Shown here piece after piece: positions 1 through 6,844 of a DNA stretch of 10,428 bases (position 1 is its first letter; each line of letters begins with the position of its first letter). The stretch comes from Pseudomonadota bacterium. GTDB lineage: Bacteria; Pseudomonadota; Gammaproteobacteria; Pseudomonadales; Azotimanducaceae. The notes beneath the pieces were generated by a model that saw only the letters and a list, made by a program, of their open reading frames with translations, did no database searches and had not been told where the DNA came from. A program made the translations under genes and the position numbers. Location: contig JAACDS010000108.1 in the NCBI GenBank assembly GCA_009936895.1, positions 1-10,428 of the forward strand, read 5' to 3'.

Positions 1-68
1 AGCATTTTTCCAGGTGTGAAGGAGGCAAGTCGCACACAGGGGACCTGAGAATCGGAAGTCTTCGAAGA

Positions 69-97
69 GAGACATTCGCACATCAGAACGACATATT
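69..97 (+). promoter_or_regulatory. Weak candidate sigma-70 promoter for dnaA
   Basis: GAGACA (69-74) matches four of six bases of the -35 consensus. CATATT (92-97) matches four of six of the -10 consensus, and the spacing is 17 bp. Transcription would begin near 104, leaving a leader of about 45 nt before the GTG start at 150. Matches this weak occur by chance, and the true promoter may lie upstream of the window. The rest of the 149-nt leader has no gene and no clear DnaA box. It does hold an SD-like AAGGAGG at 19-25 with no start codon at a useful distance. Confidence 0.2.
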
Positions 98-134
98 GGA
101 ATGAGAAATCCCATGCGCAGCTGTTATGGCTGCC

Positions 135-140
135 AAGAGG
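135..140 (+). promoter_or_regulatory. Ribosome binding site deciding the dnaA start (GTG 150)
   Basis: AAGAGG at 135-140 is a good Shine-Dalgarno match and lies 9 nt upstream of the GTG at 150. The ATG at 126, which gives the longest frame, has no purine-rich site at a suitable distance in front of it. The ATGs at 101 and 113 are out of frame. This favours GTG 150 as the real start. Confidence 0.6.
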
Positions 141-149
141 CAAGAAGAA

Positions 150-1475
150 GTGAACGACGCAATTTGGCAGCAATGCCTAGGTCAACTCCAAAGCGAAACT
201 AATGGCGATCAATTCGAGACATACCTGCGCCCTTTGCAGGTGGATTTCAGTAAGGGAAAACTGACGCTCCTAGCTCCGAATATCTACGTTGAAGAAAAAG
301 TACGATCGACCTACCTGACGAGAATTAGCGAATACTTTGCCGCGCTTAGCGAAGAAAGTGATGTGCTCCTTGCTGTTGGAGGTATGCGAGAAGCGCAACC
401 GTTGCGCGCTGAACCGAAACAGGGTCTGAAACACGGCGAAAACCTAGTAAGAACTGCGCACAACCTCAACCGAGAATTTACCTTCGATGCTTTTGTTGAA
501 GGAAAATCCAATGAACTTGCGAAAGCAGCGGCATCACAAGTGGCTGATAACGCTGGTAAAAGCTACAACCCGCTGTTGATGTACGGCGGTGTTGGACTGG
601 GCAAAACGCACCTAATGCAAGCTGTTGGGAACGAGATTTTGCGCCGTAAACCCGACGCGCGGGTGATGTATCTGCATTCCCAGCGTTTTGTGCAAGACAT
701 GGTGAAGGCCTTGCAAACGGGAACAATGCAGGACTTTATGCAGTTCTATCGATCCGTAGATGCTCTATTGATCGACGACATTCAGTTTTTTGCGAAGAAA
801 CTGAGATCACAAGAAGAATTCTTTCATCTCTTCAATGCCCTGCTGGAAAAGGGACAGCAGATGATTTTAACCAGCGACAAGTACCCGCGGGAAATAGACG
901 GCTTGGAAGACCGACTGAAATCGCGTTTCGTTTGGGGATTGACGGTAGAAGTAGAGGCCCCCGAACTCGAAACTCGTGTGGCCATTCTGATGAAGAAAGC
1001 AGAGACCGAAGGGGTACCCTTGGATCAAGAGGTGGCGTTTTTTATCGCAGAGCGTATTCGATCGAACGTCAGGGAACTCGAGGGCGCATTGCGCCGGGTC
1101 ATTGCAAATGCACGCTTTACGGGCAGTCGAATTTCCATTGAGCAAGTGAAGCGAGCGTTGAGAGATCTTTTCGCGATTCAGGATCGTCAAATATCCATCG
1201 ACAACATTCAGAAGACGACCGCCGAATACTACAACATAAAGATCAGTGATCTGTTGTCAAAACGCCGAAGTCGAACAATAGCGAGACCCAGGCAGGTCGC
1301 TATGGCAATCGCTAAGGAGTTGACGAATCATTCTCTACCGGAGATTGGTGATGCATTCGGCGGTAGAGATCACACGACAGTACTGCATGCGTGCAGGAAA
1401 ATTGCAGAGTTACGTGCGACAAGTGCTGACATATCCGAAGACTATCGAAATCTGTCACGTTTGCTGAGTGGTTAG
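150..1475 (+). CDS. dnaA: Chromosomal replication initiator protein DnaA
   Basis: DnaA is the AAA+ initiator that binds DnaA boxes at oriC, melts the origin and recruits the DnaB helicase. I take GTG 150 as the start (441 aa) because of the RBS at 135-140 and because it places the WQQC segment at residue 6, as in E. coli DnaA. An in-frame ATG at 126 would add 8 residues. In GTG numbering, domain I is roughly residues 1-80 and is followed by a short linker. The Walker A motif GGVGLGKT is at 146-153, Walker B LLIDDIQ at 206-212, sensor 1 LTSD at about 240-243, and the arginine-finger region DRLKSRF at 254-260. The DNA-binding signature GGRDHTTVLHACRKI is at about 404-418 in domain IV. One residue is unusual: SRFVW replaces SRFGW next to the arginine finger. 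The gene heads a likely dnaA-dnaN-recF operon, and identity is near certain. Confidence 0.98.
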   Translation: MNDAIWQQCLGQLQSETNGDQFETYLRPLQVDFSKGKLTLLAPNIYVEEKVRSTYLTRISEYFAALSEESDVLLAVGGMREAQPLRAEPKQGLKHGENLVRTAHNLNREFTFDAFVEGKSNELAKAAASQVADNAGKSYNPLLMYGGVGLGKTHLMQAVGNEILRRKPDARVMYLHSQRFVQDMVKALQTGTMQDFMQFYRSVDALLIDDIQFFAKKLRSQEEFFHLFNALLEKGQQMILTSDKYPREIDGLEDRLKSRFVWGLTVEVEAPELETRVAILMKKAETEGVPLDQEVAFFIAERIRSNVRELEGALRRVIANARFTGSRISIEQVKRALRDLFAIQDRQISIDNIQKTTAEYYNIKISDLLSKRRSRTIARPRQVAMAIAKELTNHSLPEIGDAFGGRDHTTVLHACRKIAELRATSADISEDYRNLSRLLSG

Positions 1476-1572
1476 GTCACTGGTTGGTTTGGTACAAGAC
1501 ATGCGTCTTTTCCCCGTCCTCCTCGATCCAGCGAGATCGGTATTCGGGGTCAACAAAGAAGGTTGAAAAGAA
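1476..1572 (+). other. dnaA-dnaN spacer (97 nt)
   Basis: This is the longest untranslated gap inside the replication gene cluster. It contains a short hairpin AAGAC-ATGC-GTCTT (1496-1509) followed by only TT, and an imperfect inverted repeat CCCCG...CGGGG with an inner CGATC/GATCG pair (about 1512-1549). Neither has a proper T-tract. I see no DnaA box, so this spacer does not look like an origin. AAGAAGG ending at 1562 is the dnaN ribosome binding site, 10 nt before the ATG. Confidence 0.5.
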
Positions 1573-2679
1573 ATGAAATTTACGATCCCAAGAGAAGCCT
1601 TATTAAAGCCGCTGCAACTTGTAACCGGTGTTGTTGAAAGGCGTCAGACCCTGCCGGTGTTGGCGAATTTGCTGATTCAAGCTGATGACGATGGTTTGTC
1701 GCTAACGGGTACCGACTTAGAGGTTGAGATGATTGCCCGTTGTTCGGTCCCGATTGAGCAACCCGGCGAGGTGACAATCCCCGCACGAAAGTTGGCGGAC
1801 ATTTGGCGCGCACTACCGGACGGCGCAGATGTGTCCGTGGTTGTGGAAGGGGAGCGCGCGGTTATTCGAAGTGGGCGCAGCCGATTTACGCTCGCCACGC
1901 TACCAGCGGTGGATTTTCCCAAAGTCGAAAACGCGGATTCCGATGTTGTTGTTTCGCTGCCTCAGAGCCAAATAGGCAAACTGATTGATCAGGTAAGCTT
2001 TGCGATGGCCCAGCAGGACGTAAGGGTATTCTTGAATGGCATGTTGTTGGAAATTGGCGAAAAGACCATTCGCGCAGTGGCAACGGACGGTCATAGGCTA
2101 GCAATGGCAACGAAACCTTGTGAGTCAAATGCGGAGCCCGGAACCGTCAAGCAAGCGATCGTGCCACGCAAAGCGGTGGTTGAAATGGGTCGGCTGCTTG
2201 ATGAAGAAGATGAGGATCTCTCCATTCAGTTGGGCAGTAACCACCTCAAAGTCCCCAAGGGTGGCGTGACGTTGACGACCAAGTTGGTTGATGGCCAGTT
2301 TCCAGACTATGAGAAAGTGGTGCCTAAGGATGTATCGCGGGTGTTGAGCGGTGATAGAGACACGCTCAAGCAAGGATTTCTACGGGCGTCGATTCTTTCA
2401 AACGAAAAATATCGCGGTGTTCGTTTAGCGATAACGCCGGAATCGCTGACGATTCAAGCGAATAACCCAGAGCAAGAAGAAGCCGAAGAGACGGTGCCGG
2501 TGCAGTTTTCCGGTGACCAGCTGGAAATTGGATTCAACGTCAGCTATCTGCTAGATGTACTGTCCGTATTGAACAGTGATCAAGTGCAGATGAGTGTCAG
2601 TGACGCAAACAGCTCTGCATTACTTGAGTCGCCAGAAGACAGTGATGCGGTCTATGTCGTTATGCCGATGAGGCTGTAG
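1573..2679 (+). CDS. dnaN: DNA polymerase III beta subunit (sliding clamp)
   Basis: DnaN forms the ring-shaped homodimer that tethers DNA polymerase III and other enzymes to DNA. It is 368 aa, against 366 in E. coli, and aligns end to end. It has the N-terminal MKFTIPRE start and the early TLPVLANLL segment. Residues of the peptide-binding cleft that takes clamp-binding motifs are in place: TDGHRLA at 171-177, SNEKYRGVRL at 276-285, and the terminal MPMRL at 364-368. ANNPEQEEAEE at 297-307 is another family signature. The three repeated clamp folds fill the whole length. AAGAAGG lies 10 nt before the ATG. recF follows after only 7 nt, so the two are very probably co-transcribed. Nothing is truncated or unusual. 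Confidence 0.98.
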   Translation: MKFTIPREALLKPLQLVTGVVERRQTLPVLANLLIQADDDGLSLTGTDLEVEMIARCSVPIEQPGEVTIPARKLADIWRALPDGADVSVVVEGERAVIRSGRSRFTLATLPAVDFPKVENADSDVVVSLPQSQIGKLIDQVSFAMAQQDVRVFLNGMLLEIGEKTIRAVATDGHRLAMATKPCESNAEPGTVKQAIVPRKAVVEMGRLLDEEDEDLSIQLGSNHLKVPKGGVTLTTKLVDGQFPDYEKVVPKDVSRVLSGDRDTLKQGFLRASILSNEKYRGVRLAITPESLTIQANNPEQEEAEETVPVQFSGDQLEIGFNVSYLLDVLSVLNSDQVQMSVSDANSSALLESPEDSDAVYVVMPMRL

Positions 2680-2686
2680 CCGAGAT

Positions 2687-3775
2687 TTGTATCTTGCAAC
2701 GCTGAACGTTTCGCACTTTCGTAACATAGCCCTGGCGGATCTAGCGCTTTCGCCCGGAATCAATCTGCTGGTCGGTGAAAACGGGGCCGGGAAGACAGCG
2801 CTCCTAGAAGCGATTCATCTTCTGGCGAGGGGTAGATCCTTTCGCACACCCCAAACCAGGCAACTTATCCGACATGGTGAAAAAGAACTTCTCGTGCGCG
2901 GTGAAGTCGCGTCTAGCGCGATGAGCCATAAGCTGGCGCGGAGTAAATCTTCTACGGGTGTTAATGAGGCGCGCATTGACGGTCAATCGGTCAACCGTCA
3001 GTCCCGATACGCAGAGTTGTTGCCGCTGCAGACGCTGTTACCTGGTATTGGCGATCTTGTGCTGGATGGCCCAGCTATCAGGCGCGAGTTTGTCGACTGG
3101 GGATTGTTCCACGTGGAACAAAGCTATCTGGCGACGGCGCAACGTTTTCGTAAGGCACTAACTCAGCGCGCCGCTTGGCTGAAAGAAAGTCCAACCGAAG
3201 ATTTCTCAATGGACCCTTGGGTTGCAACCCTTGCAGCAGCAGGAGCGGAAATCAGCTCCTGGCGACATCGCTTCGTTGTCGCATTAAATGCACAAGTTCA
3301 ACAAACCCTCGTTCGTATGCGGGCCGATTTCTCCTGTGATCTTCGTTATCACGGTTCTGGTTTTAGCGAAGAGGAAGCTCTGGAACAGTTGGCGGCCTCC
3401 TTTGAGCGAGACAAACGGTATGCGACGACACATGTGGGTCCCCATCGTGCGGACGTCGATATACGAGTCGACGGAATCTCGGCAAGAGCCGTTGTTTCTC
3501 GAGGGCAGGCCAAGTTGATTGCCAGTGCGATTGCTCTGGGTTACTCAGCGGAGCTTGCTGCTCGGAGCGGTGCAAAACCTGTCGTGCTGCTAGACGATTT
3601 TGGGGCTGAGCTGGATGAATCACACCGAGAGCGTTTCTTTGCTGAACTTCGGTCGCTGGGGTGCCAAGTGATTGCCACGACAACGGATCAGCCCGAGCAT
3701 TTGGTGGGGTTATCCTCACTGGATACCACTCGAGTGTTCCACGTGGAACACGGTTCGGTAACCCAGAACTCGTGA
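2687..3775 (+). CDS. recF: DNA replication and repair protein RecF
   Basis: RecF is an SMC/ABC-like ATPase that acts with RecO and RecR to load RecA at single-strand gaps. The protein is 362 aa. It has the Walker A motif GENGAGKT at 30-37, an ABC signature VSRGQ at 270-274, and the Walker B segment VVLLDDFGAELD at 299-310 with D303 and D304. The N-terminal HFRNI and LSPGINLLVG segments are typical. The start is TTG 2687: an in-frame stop TGA at 2669-2671 rules out anything longer, and no ATG or GTG lies between. The only SD-like sequence is GAGG at 2670-2673, 13 nt away, so coupling to dnaN translation is likely. Two parS sites lie inside the gene and encode residues 140-145 and 350-355. The C-terminal QNS tail after the second site is short and probably unimportant. 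Confidence 0.96.
   Translation: MYLATLNVSHFRNIALADLALSPGINLLVGENGAGKTALLEAIHLLARGRSFRTPQTRQLIRHGEKELLVRGEVASSAMSHKLARSKSSTGVNEARIDGQSVNRQSRYAELLPLQTLLPGIGDLVLDGPAIRREFVDWGLFHVEQSYLATAQRFRKALTQRAAWLKESPTEDFSMDPWVATLAAAGAEISSWRHRFVVALNAQVQQTLVRMRADFSCDLRYHGSGFSEEEALEQLAASFERDKRYATTHVGPHRADVDIRVDGISARAVVSRGQAKLIASAIALGYSAELAARSGAKPVVLLDDFGAELDESHRERFFAELRSLGCQVIATTTDQPEHLVGLSSLDTTRVFHVEHGSVTQNS
3105..3120. promoter_or_regulatory. parS: parS centromere-like site 1, inside recF
   Basis: TGTTCCACGTGGAACA is a perfect 16-bp palindrome, extending to 18 bp at 3104-3121 (T...A). It matches the bacterial chromosomal parS consensus TGTTNCACGTGAAACA at all but one position, where the palindromic G form, as I recall it from Pseudomonas, is present. 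ParB binds such sites, spreads, and acts with ParA and SMC in origin segregation. It lies about 3 kb from dnaA, as expected for origin-proximal parS. The parA and parB genes are not in the window. Confidence 0.92.
3735..3750. promoter_or_regulatory. parS: parS centromere-like site 2, inside the end of recF
   Basis: This is a second exact copy of TGTTCCACGTGGAACA, perfectly palindromic over 18 bp at 3734-3751 (G...C). It lies 630 bp after site 1 and 25 bp before the end of recF. It is identical over the 16-bp core but has different flanking bases. Two identical copies this close to dnaA make a chance palindrome very unlikely. As a ParB site it would also sit about 80 bp before the gyrB start codon. 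Confidence 0.92.
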
Positions 3776-3783
3776 CAGTTCTG

Positions 3784-3792
3784 TGTTAAATT
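3784..3792 (+). promoter_or_regulatory. Candidate extended -10 element before gyrB
   Basis: TGTTAAATT in the 55-nt recF-gyrB gap combines a TG with a hexamer, TAAATT, that matches four of six bases of the -10 consensus. No convincing -35 lies 16-18 bp upstream. Transcription would start near 3799, about 32 nt before the gyrB ATG. gyrB may instead be read from the dnaA operon promoter. Confidence 0.22.
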
Positions 3793-3830
3793 ACGTTGGT
3801 CGGCATGAGTTCAAAACATGAGGGTTCAGA

Positions 3831-6242
3831 ATGTCAGAAGACAACAGCTACAACTCCGATAGCATCAAGGTTTTAAAAGGTTTAGATGCTGTTCGGAAGC
3901 GGCCTGGCATGTACATCGGCGACACCGAGGATGGTACCGGTCTGCACCATATGGTGCAGGAACTGGTGGACAATTCCATTGACGAAGCTCTCGCGGGCCA
4001 TTGCGACACGGTGTTCGTTATTATGCACCCAGAAGAGGCCATTACCGTCAAAGATAACGGCCGAGGTGTACCCGTCGACATGCATCCAGAAGAAAAGGTC
4101 AGCGCAGCCGAAGTGATCATGACGACACTACACGCTGGCGGAAAATTTGATGACAACAGCTACAAAGTATCCGGTGGTCTCCATGGGGTAGGCGTATCGG
4201 TAGTGAACGCTCTATCCGACGAGTTACGCCTAACGGTTCGACGAAACGGCAAGGTCTACCAACAAACCTACGAGCACGGTGTCCCAGTAGCGCCACTTGC
4301 AGAGACGGGTGAAACGGAAGAACGGGGCACTGAATGTTATTTTCGTCCATCGCCTGAAACCTTCCACAACCTCAAGTTACAGTATGAAATCCTGGCAAAA
4401 CGTCTGAGGGAATTGGCTTTTTTGAATTCCGGCGTCTCGATCATTTTGAAAGAAGAGCGCAGTGGTAAAGAAGATACCTTTTTCTACGAAGGCGGCTTGC
4501 AGGCCTTTGTGGAATACCTGAATCAAAACAAGCAGCAGCTCAATGAAGTATTTCACTTTAATGTAGAGCGGGAGGATGGCATCGGCGTTGAAGTCGCTAT
4601 GCAGTGGAACGATACCTTCCAGGAACAGGTCTTTTGCTACACCAACAATATCCCACAAGGAGATGGTGGTACTCACTTGGCCGGTTTTCGTGGAGCACTA
4701 ACCCGAACTCTAAACAGCTATATCGAAAAAGAAAATCTCGTCAAGAAAGCCCAGGTAAACACTACGGGTGACGACGCACGAGAAGGCATTACAGCGGTGG
4801 TTTCCGTGAAGGTACCTGATCCTAAATTCTCTTCTCAGACTAAGGATAAGTTAGTCTCCAGTGAGGTAAAAACCGCTGTAGAACAAGAACTCAGTAAGTT
4901 TTTCGCAGAGTATTTGGCGGAACACCCTCAGGACGCCAAGGCGGTCGTGGGTAAAATGATCGACGCGGCTCGGGCTCGCGAAGCTGCTCGTAAAGCTCGC
5001 GACATGACCCGACGAAAAGGCGCCCTCGATATTGCCGGTCTGCCGGGCAAGTTGGCTGACTGCCAAGAAAAAGACCCGGCATTGTCCGAGCTTTACTTGG
5101 TAGAAGGCGACTCCGCTGGTGGCTCGGCCAAGCAGGGCCGTGATCGTCGCACTCAAGCGATATTGCCGCTGAAGGGCAAAATTCTTAACGTCGAAAAAGC
5201 CCGGTTCGACAAGATGTTGTCATCCCAAGAAATCGGCACCTTGGTCACCGCCTTAGGCTGCGGGATTGGTAAGGGTGAGTTTGATCCAGACAAACTGCGC
5301 TACCACAACATCGTGATCATGACCGATGCAGATGTGGATGGTTCGCACATCCGCACGTTGCTACTGACCTTTTTCTTCCGGCAAATGCCCGAGTTGTTTG
5401 AGCGCGGCCACATCTTTATCGCCCAGCCGCCACTCTACAAAGTGAAAAAGAACCGGCAGGAGCGTTATGTAAAAGACGATGACGAACTCAACGCCTACTT
5501 TATGGATATGTCGCTGCAGGATGCAAAGCTCTTCGTGAATCCCGAAGCGCCTGCGATTCAGGGTGAAGCGCTGGAGACGCTGGTGGTTGCCTATCAAGCT
5601 TTGATGCAGACATTGGCAGGATCGCGTCGCAAGTATCCCGAGGAACTGACTCAGGCATTGGTTAAGGTGGATAAGCTAACTCCAGAACTGATGAGCGATG
5701 AGGCCGCTGTGAAACAGTGGTCGGAGTCGTTGATTGAGGTGCTGCGGCAAAACCTAGATGCAAACCCAGCGGTTGCGGTCCAGTTGGACCCGGAAACGAA
5801 GGTGTACGTGCCCGAGGTAACCCTGCTTCTCAAAGGCGTGTCGGAAAAAATCGCACTGCCACTTAACTTCTTGAGTGGCCCGGAGTACCGGGCAATATCT
5901 GCGATGATCGACCAGCTTCACGGTTTGCTCGAGGCCGGTGCCTTTATACAGCGCGGCGAGCGACGAACCGATGTCGAACACTTCTCAGAAGCGTTCGAGT
6001 GGCGGCAGAAAGAGGCACGCCGAGGCGTCGATCTGCAGCGATACAAGGGCTTAGGCGAAATGAACCCAGAGCAACTGTGGGAAACCACCATGGATCAGTC
6101 TGTGCGTCGAATGCTGCGGGTATCCGTAGATGACGCCATTGGTGCTGATCGGATGTTTACCACCTTGATGGGCGATCATGTCGAGCCTCGGCGCGAATTC
6201 ATCGAAAAGAATGCGCTGTCGGTGGTAAATCTAGACGTCTGA
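3831..6242 (+). CDS. gyrB: DNA gyrase subunit B
   Basis: GyrB is the ATPase subunit of the A2B2 gyrase that introduces negative supercoils. At 803 aa it matches the 804-aa E. coli protein, including the TOPRIM-domain insertion of Gram-negative gyrases. The GHKL ATPase domain has the catalytic E44, N48 and the DNGRG loop at 75-79. The transducer lysine loop QTK is at 336-338. The TOPRIM acid residues are in EGDSA (E425) and DADVDG (D499, D501, D503). The C-terminal QRYKGLGEMN is at 736-745. Positions equivalent to E. coli R136 (R138 here), D426 (D427) and K447 (K448) carry the usual residues. One oddity is QGDGGTH (G277) where E. coli has QRDGGTH. The RBS GAGGG (3820-3824) lies 6 nt before the ATG. 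tag follows after 17 nt. Confidence 0.99.
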   Translation: MSEDNSYNSDSIKVLKGLDAVRKRPGMYIGDTEDGTGLHHMVQELVDNSIDEALAGHCDTVFVIMHPEEAITVKDNGRGVPVDMHPEEKVSAAEVIMTTLHAGGKFDDNSYKVSGGLHGVGVSVVNALSDELRLTVRRNGKVYQQTYEHGVPVAPLAETGETEERGTECYFRPSPETFHNLKLQYEILAKRLRELAFLNSGVSIILKEERSGKEDTFFYEGGLQAFVEYLNQNKQQLNEVFHFNVEREDGIGVEVAMQWNDTFQEQVFCYTNNIPQGDGGTHLAGFRGALTRTLNSYIEKENLVKKAQVNTTGDDAREGITAVVSVKVPDPKFSSQTKDKLVSSEVKTAVEQELSKFFAEYLAEHPQDAKAVVGKMIDAARAREAARKARDMTRRKGALDIAGLPGKLADCQEKDPALSELYLVEGDSAGGSAKQGRDRRTQAILPLKGKILNVEKARFDKMLSSQEIGTLVTALGCGIGKGEFDPDKLRYHNIVIMTDADVDGSHIRTLLLTFFFRQMPELFERGHIFIAQPPLYKVKKNRQERYVKDDDELNAYFMDMSLQDAKLFVNPEAPAIQGEALETLVVAYQALMQTLAGSRRKYPEELTQALVKVDKLTPELMSDEAAVKQWSESLIEVLRQNLDANPAVAVQLDPETKVYVPEVTLLLKGVSEKIALPLNFLSGPEYRAISAMIDQLHGLLEAGAFIQRGERRTDVEHFSEAFEWRQKEARRGVDLQRYKGLGEMNPEQLWETTMDQSVRRMLRVSVDDAIGADRMFTTLMGDHVEPRREFIEKNALSVVNLDV

Positions 6243-6259
6243 TGTAACGGCTGTCGAAT

Positions 6260-6844
6260 ATGTCGTCACAGGGAAATATCGTGCGTTGCTCCTGGTGTGA
6301 AAGCACCGATCTCTACCGCGAGTACCATGACACAGAGTGGGGCGTACCGTTGCTGGATAGCCATGCACTGTTTCGTCTTTTGATGCTGGAAGGCCAGCAG
6401 GCAGGTTTGGCCTGGATAACGGTCTTAAACAAGCGTGCTCATATGGATGAGGTGTTTTCAGGTTTCGATCCGCAGATACTGGCGAAAACTAAGCCAGCGG
6501 CGATAGAGCGATGGGTCTTGGACGCTGGATTGATCCGGCATCGAGGTAAACTTGACGCACTGGTGGGCAATGCAAAAAGCGCGCTGGCTATCCCTGACTT
6601 TGCCTCGTGGCTTTGGTCCTTCGCGCCGGCTGCCGATGAGGAAAAGCCCAGCGCCGTGCCTGCTCAAACCCCTCACTCGCTAGCGATGTCCAAGGCACTG
6701 AAGAAAGCGGGATTTCGCTTTGTCGGCCCGACGATTTGTTATGCCTTTATGCAGAGTGCCGGCATGGTGAACGATCACCACCCCGACTGCTGGCGCTATG
6801 AGATATGTGAACCATTGGTGCAACAGGCATTGAAGGCCCGGTGA
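6260..6844 (+). CDS. tag: DNA-3-methyladenine glycosylase I (Tag)
   Basis: Tag removes 3-methyladenine from alkylated DNA and starts base excision repair in the cytoplasm. The zinc-binding residues of the family are present: C10, H23, H173 and C177. So are the YHDTEWGVP segment (22-30), LEGQQAGLAW with the active-site E44 (43-52), IRHRGK (92-97), SKALKKAGFRFVGPTICY (144-161) and FMQSAGMVND (163-172). The length is 194 aa from ATG 6260. A GTG at 6281 would give 187 aa, the E. coli length, and has a better RBS (AGGGA at 6270-6274, spacing 6), so the true start may be 6281. The stop overlaps the next start by 4 nt (GTGA). It sits 17 nt after gyrB and is probably read with it. Confidence 0.96.
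   Translation: MSSQGNIVRCSWCESTDLYREYHDTEWGVPLLDSHALFRLLMLEGQQAGLAWITVLNKRAHMDEVFSGFDPQILAKTKPAAIERWVLDAGLIRHRGKLDALVGNAKSALAIPDFASWLWSFAPAADEEKPSAVPAQTPHSLAMSKALKKAGFRFVGPTICYAFMQSAGMVNDHHPDCWRYEICEPLVQQALKAR
6270..6274 (+). promoter_or_regulatory. Ribosome binding site for an alternative tag start (GTG 6281)
   Basis: AGGGA lies 6 nt before GTG 6281, while ATG 6260 has no clear purine-rich site in front of it. Starting at 6281 would put the first zinc cysteine at residue 3, close to position 4 in E. coli Tag. Comparison with close relatives would decide between the two starts. Confidence 0.35.

Noticed and set aside
1496..1511. Hairpin AAGAC-ATGC-GTCTT plus TT after dnaA, as a terminator
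   Set aside because: The stem is only 5 bp and AT-rich, the T-run is about four bases including stem bases, and dnaN follows as part of the same cluster.
2560..2576. LexA-like CTG...CAG about 110 bp before recF
   Set aside because: The gap is 11 nt, not the 10 of the E. coli-type SOS box, and the interior is not AT-rich. It lies inside dnaN codons.
2861..2875. TTATCCGACA in recF as a DnaA box
   Set aside because: It matches TTATCCACA only through TTATCC, and there is no second box nearby.
3363..3719. 118-aa open frame antisense to recF
   Set aside because: It lies wholly within the conserved RecF C-terminal half, with no RBS or recognisable domain. It is a shadow frame.
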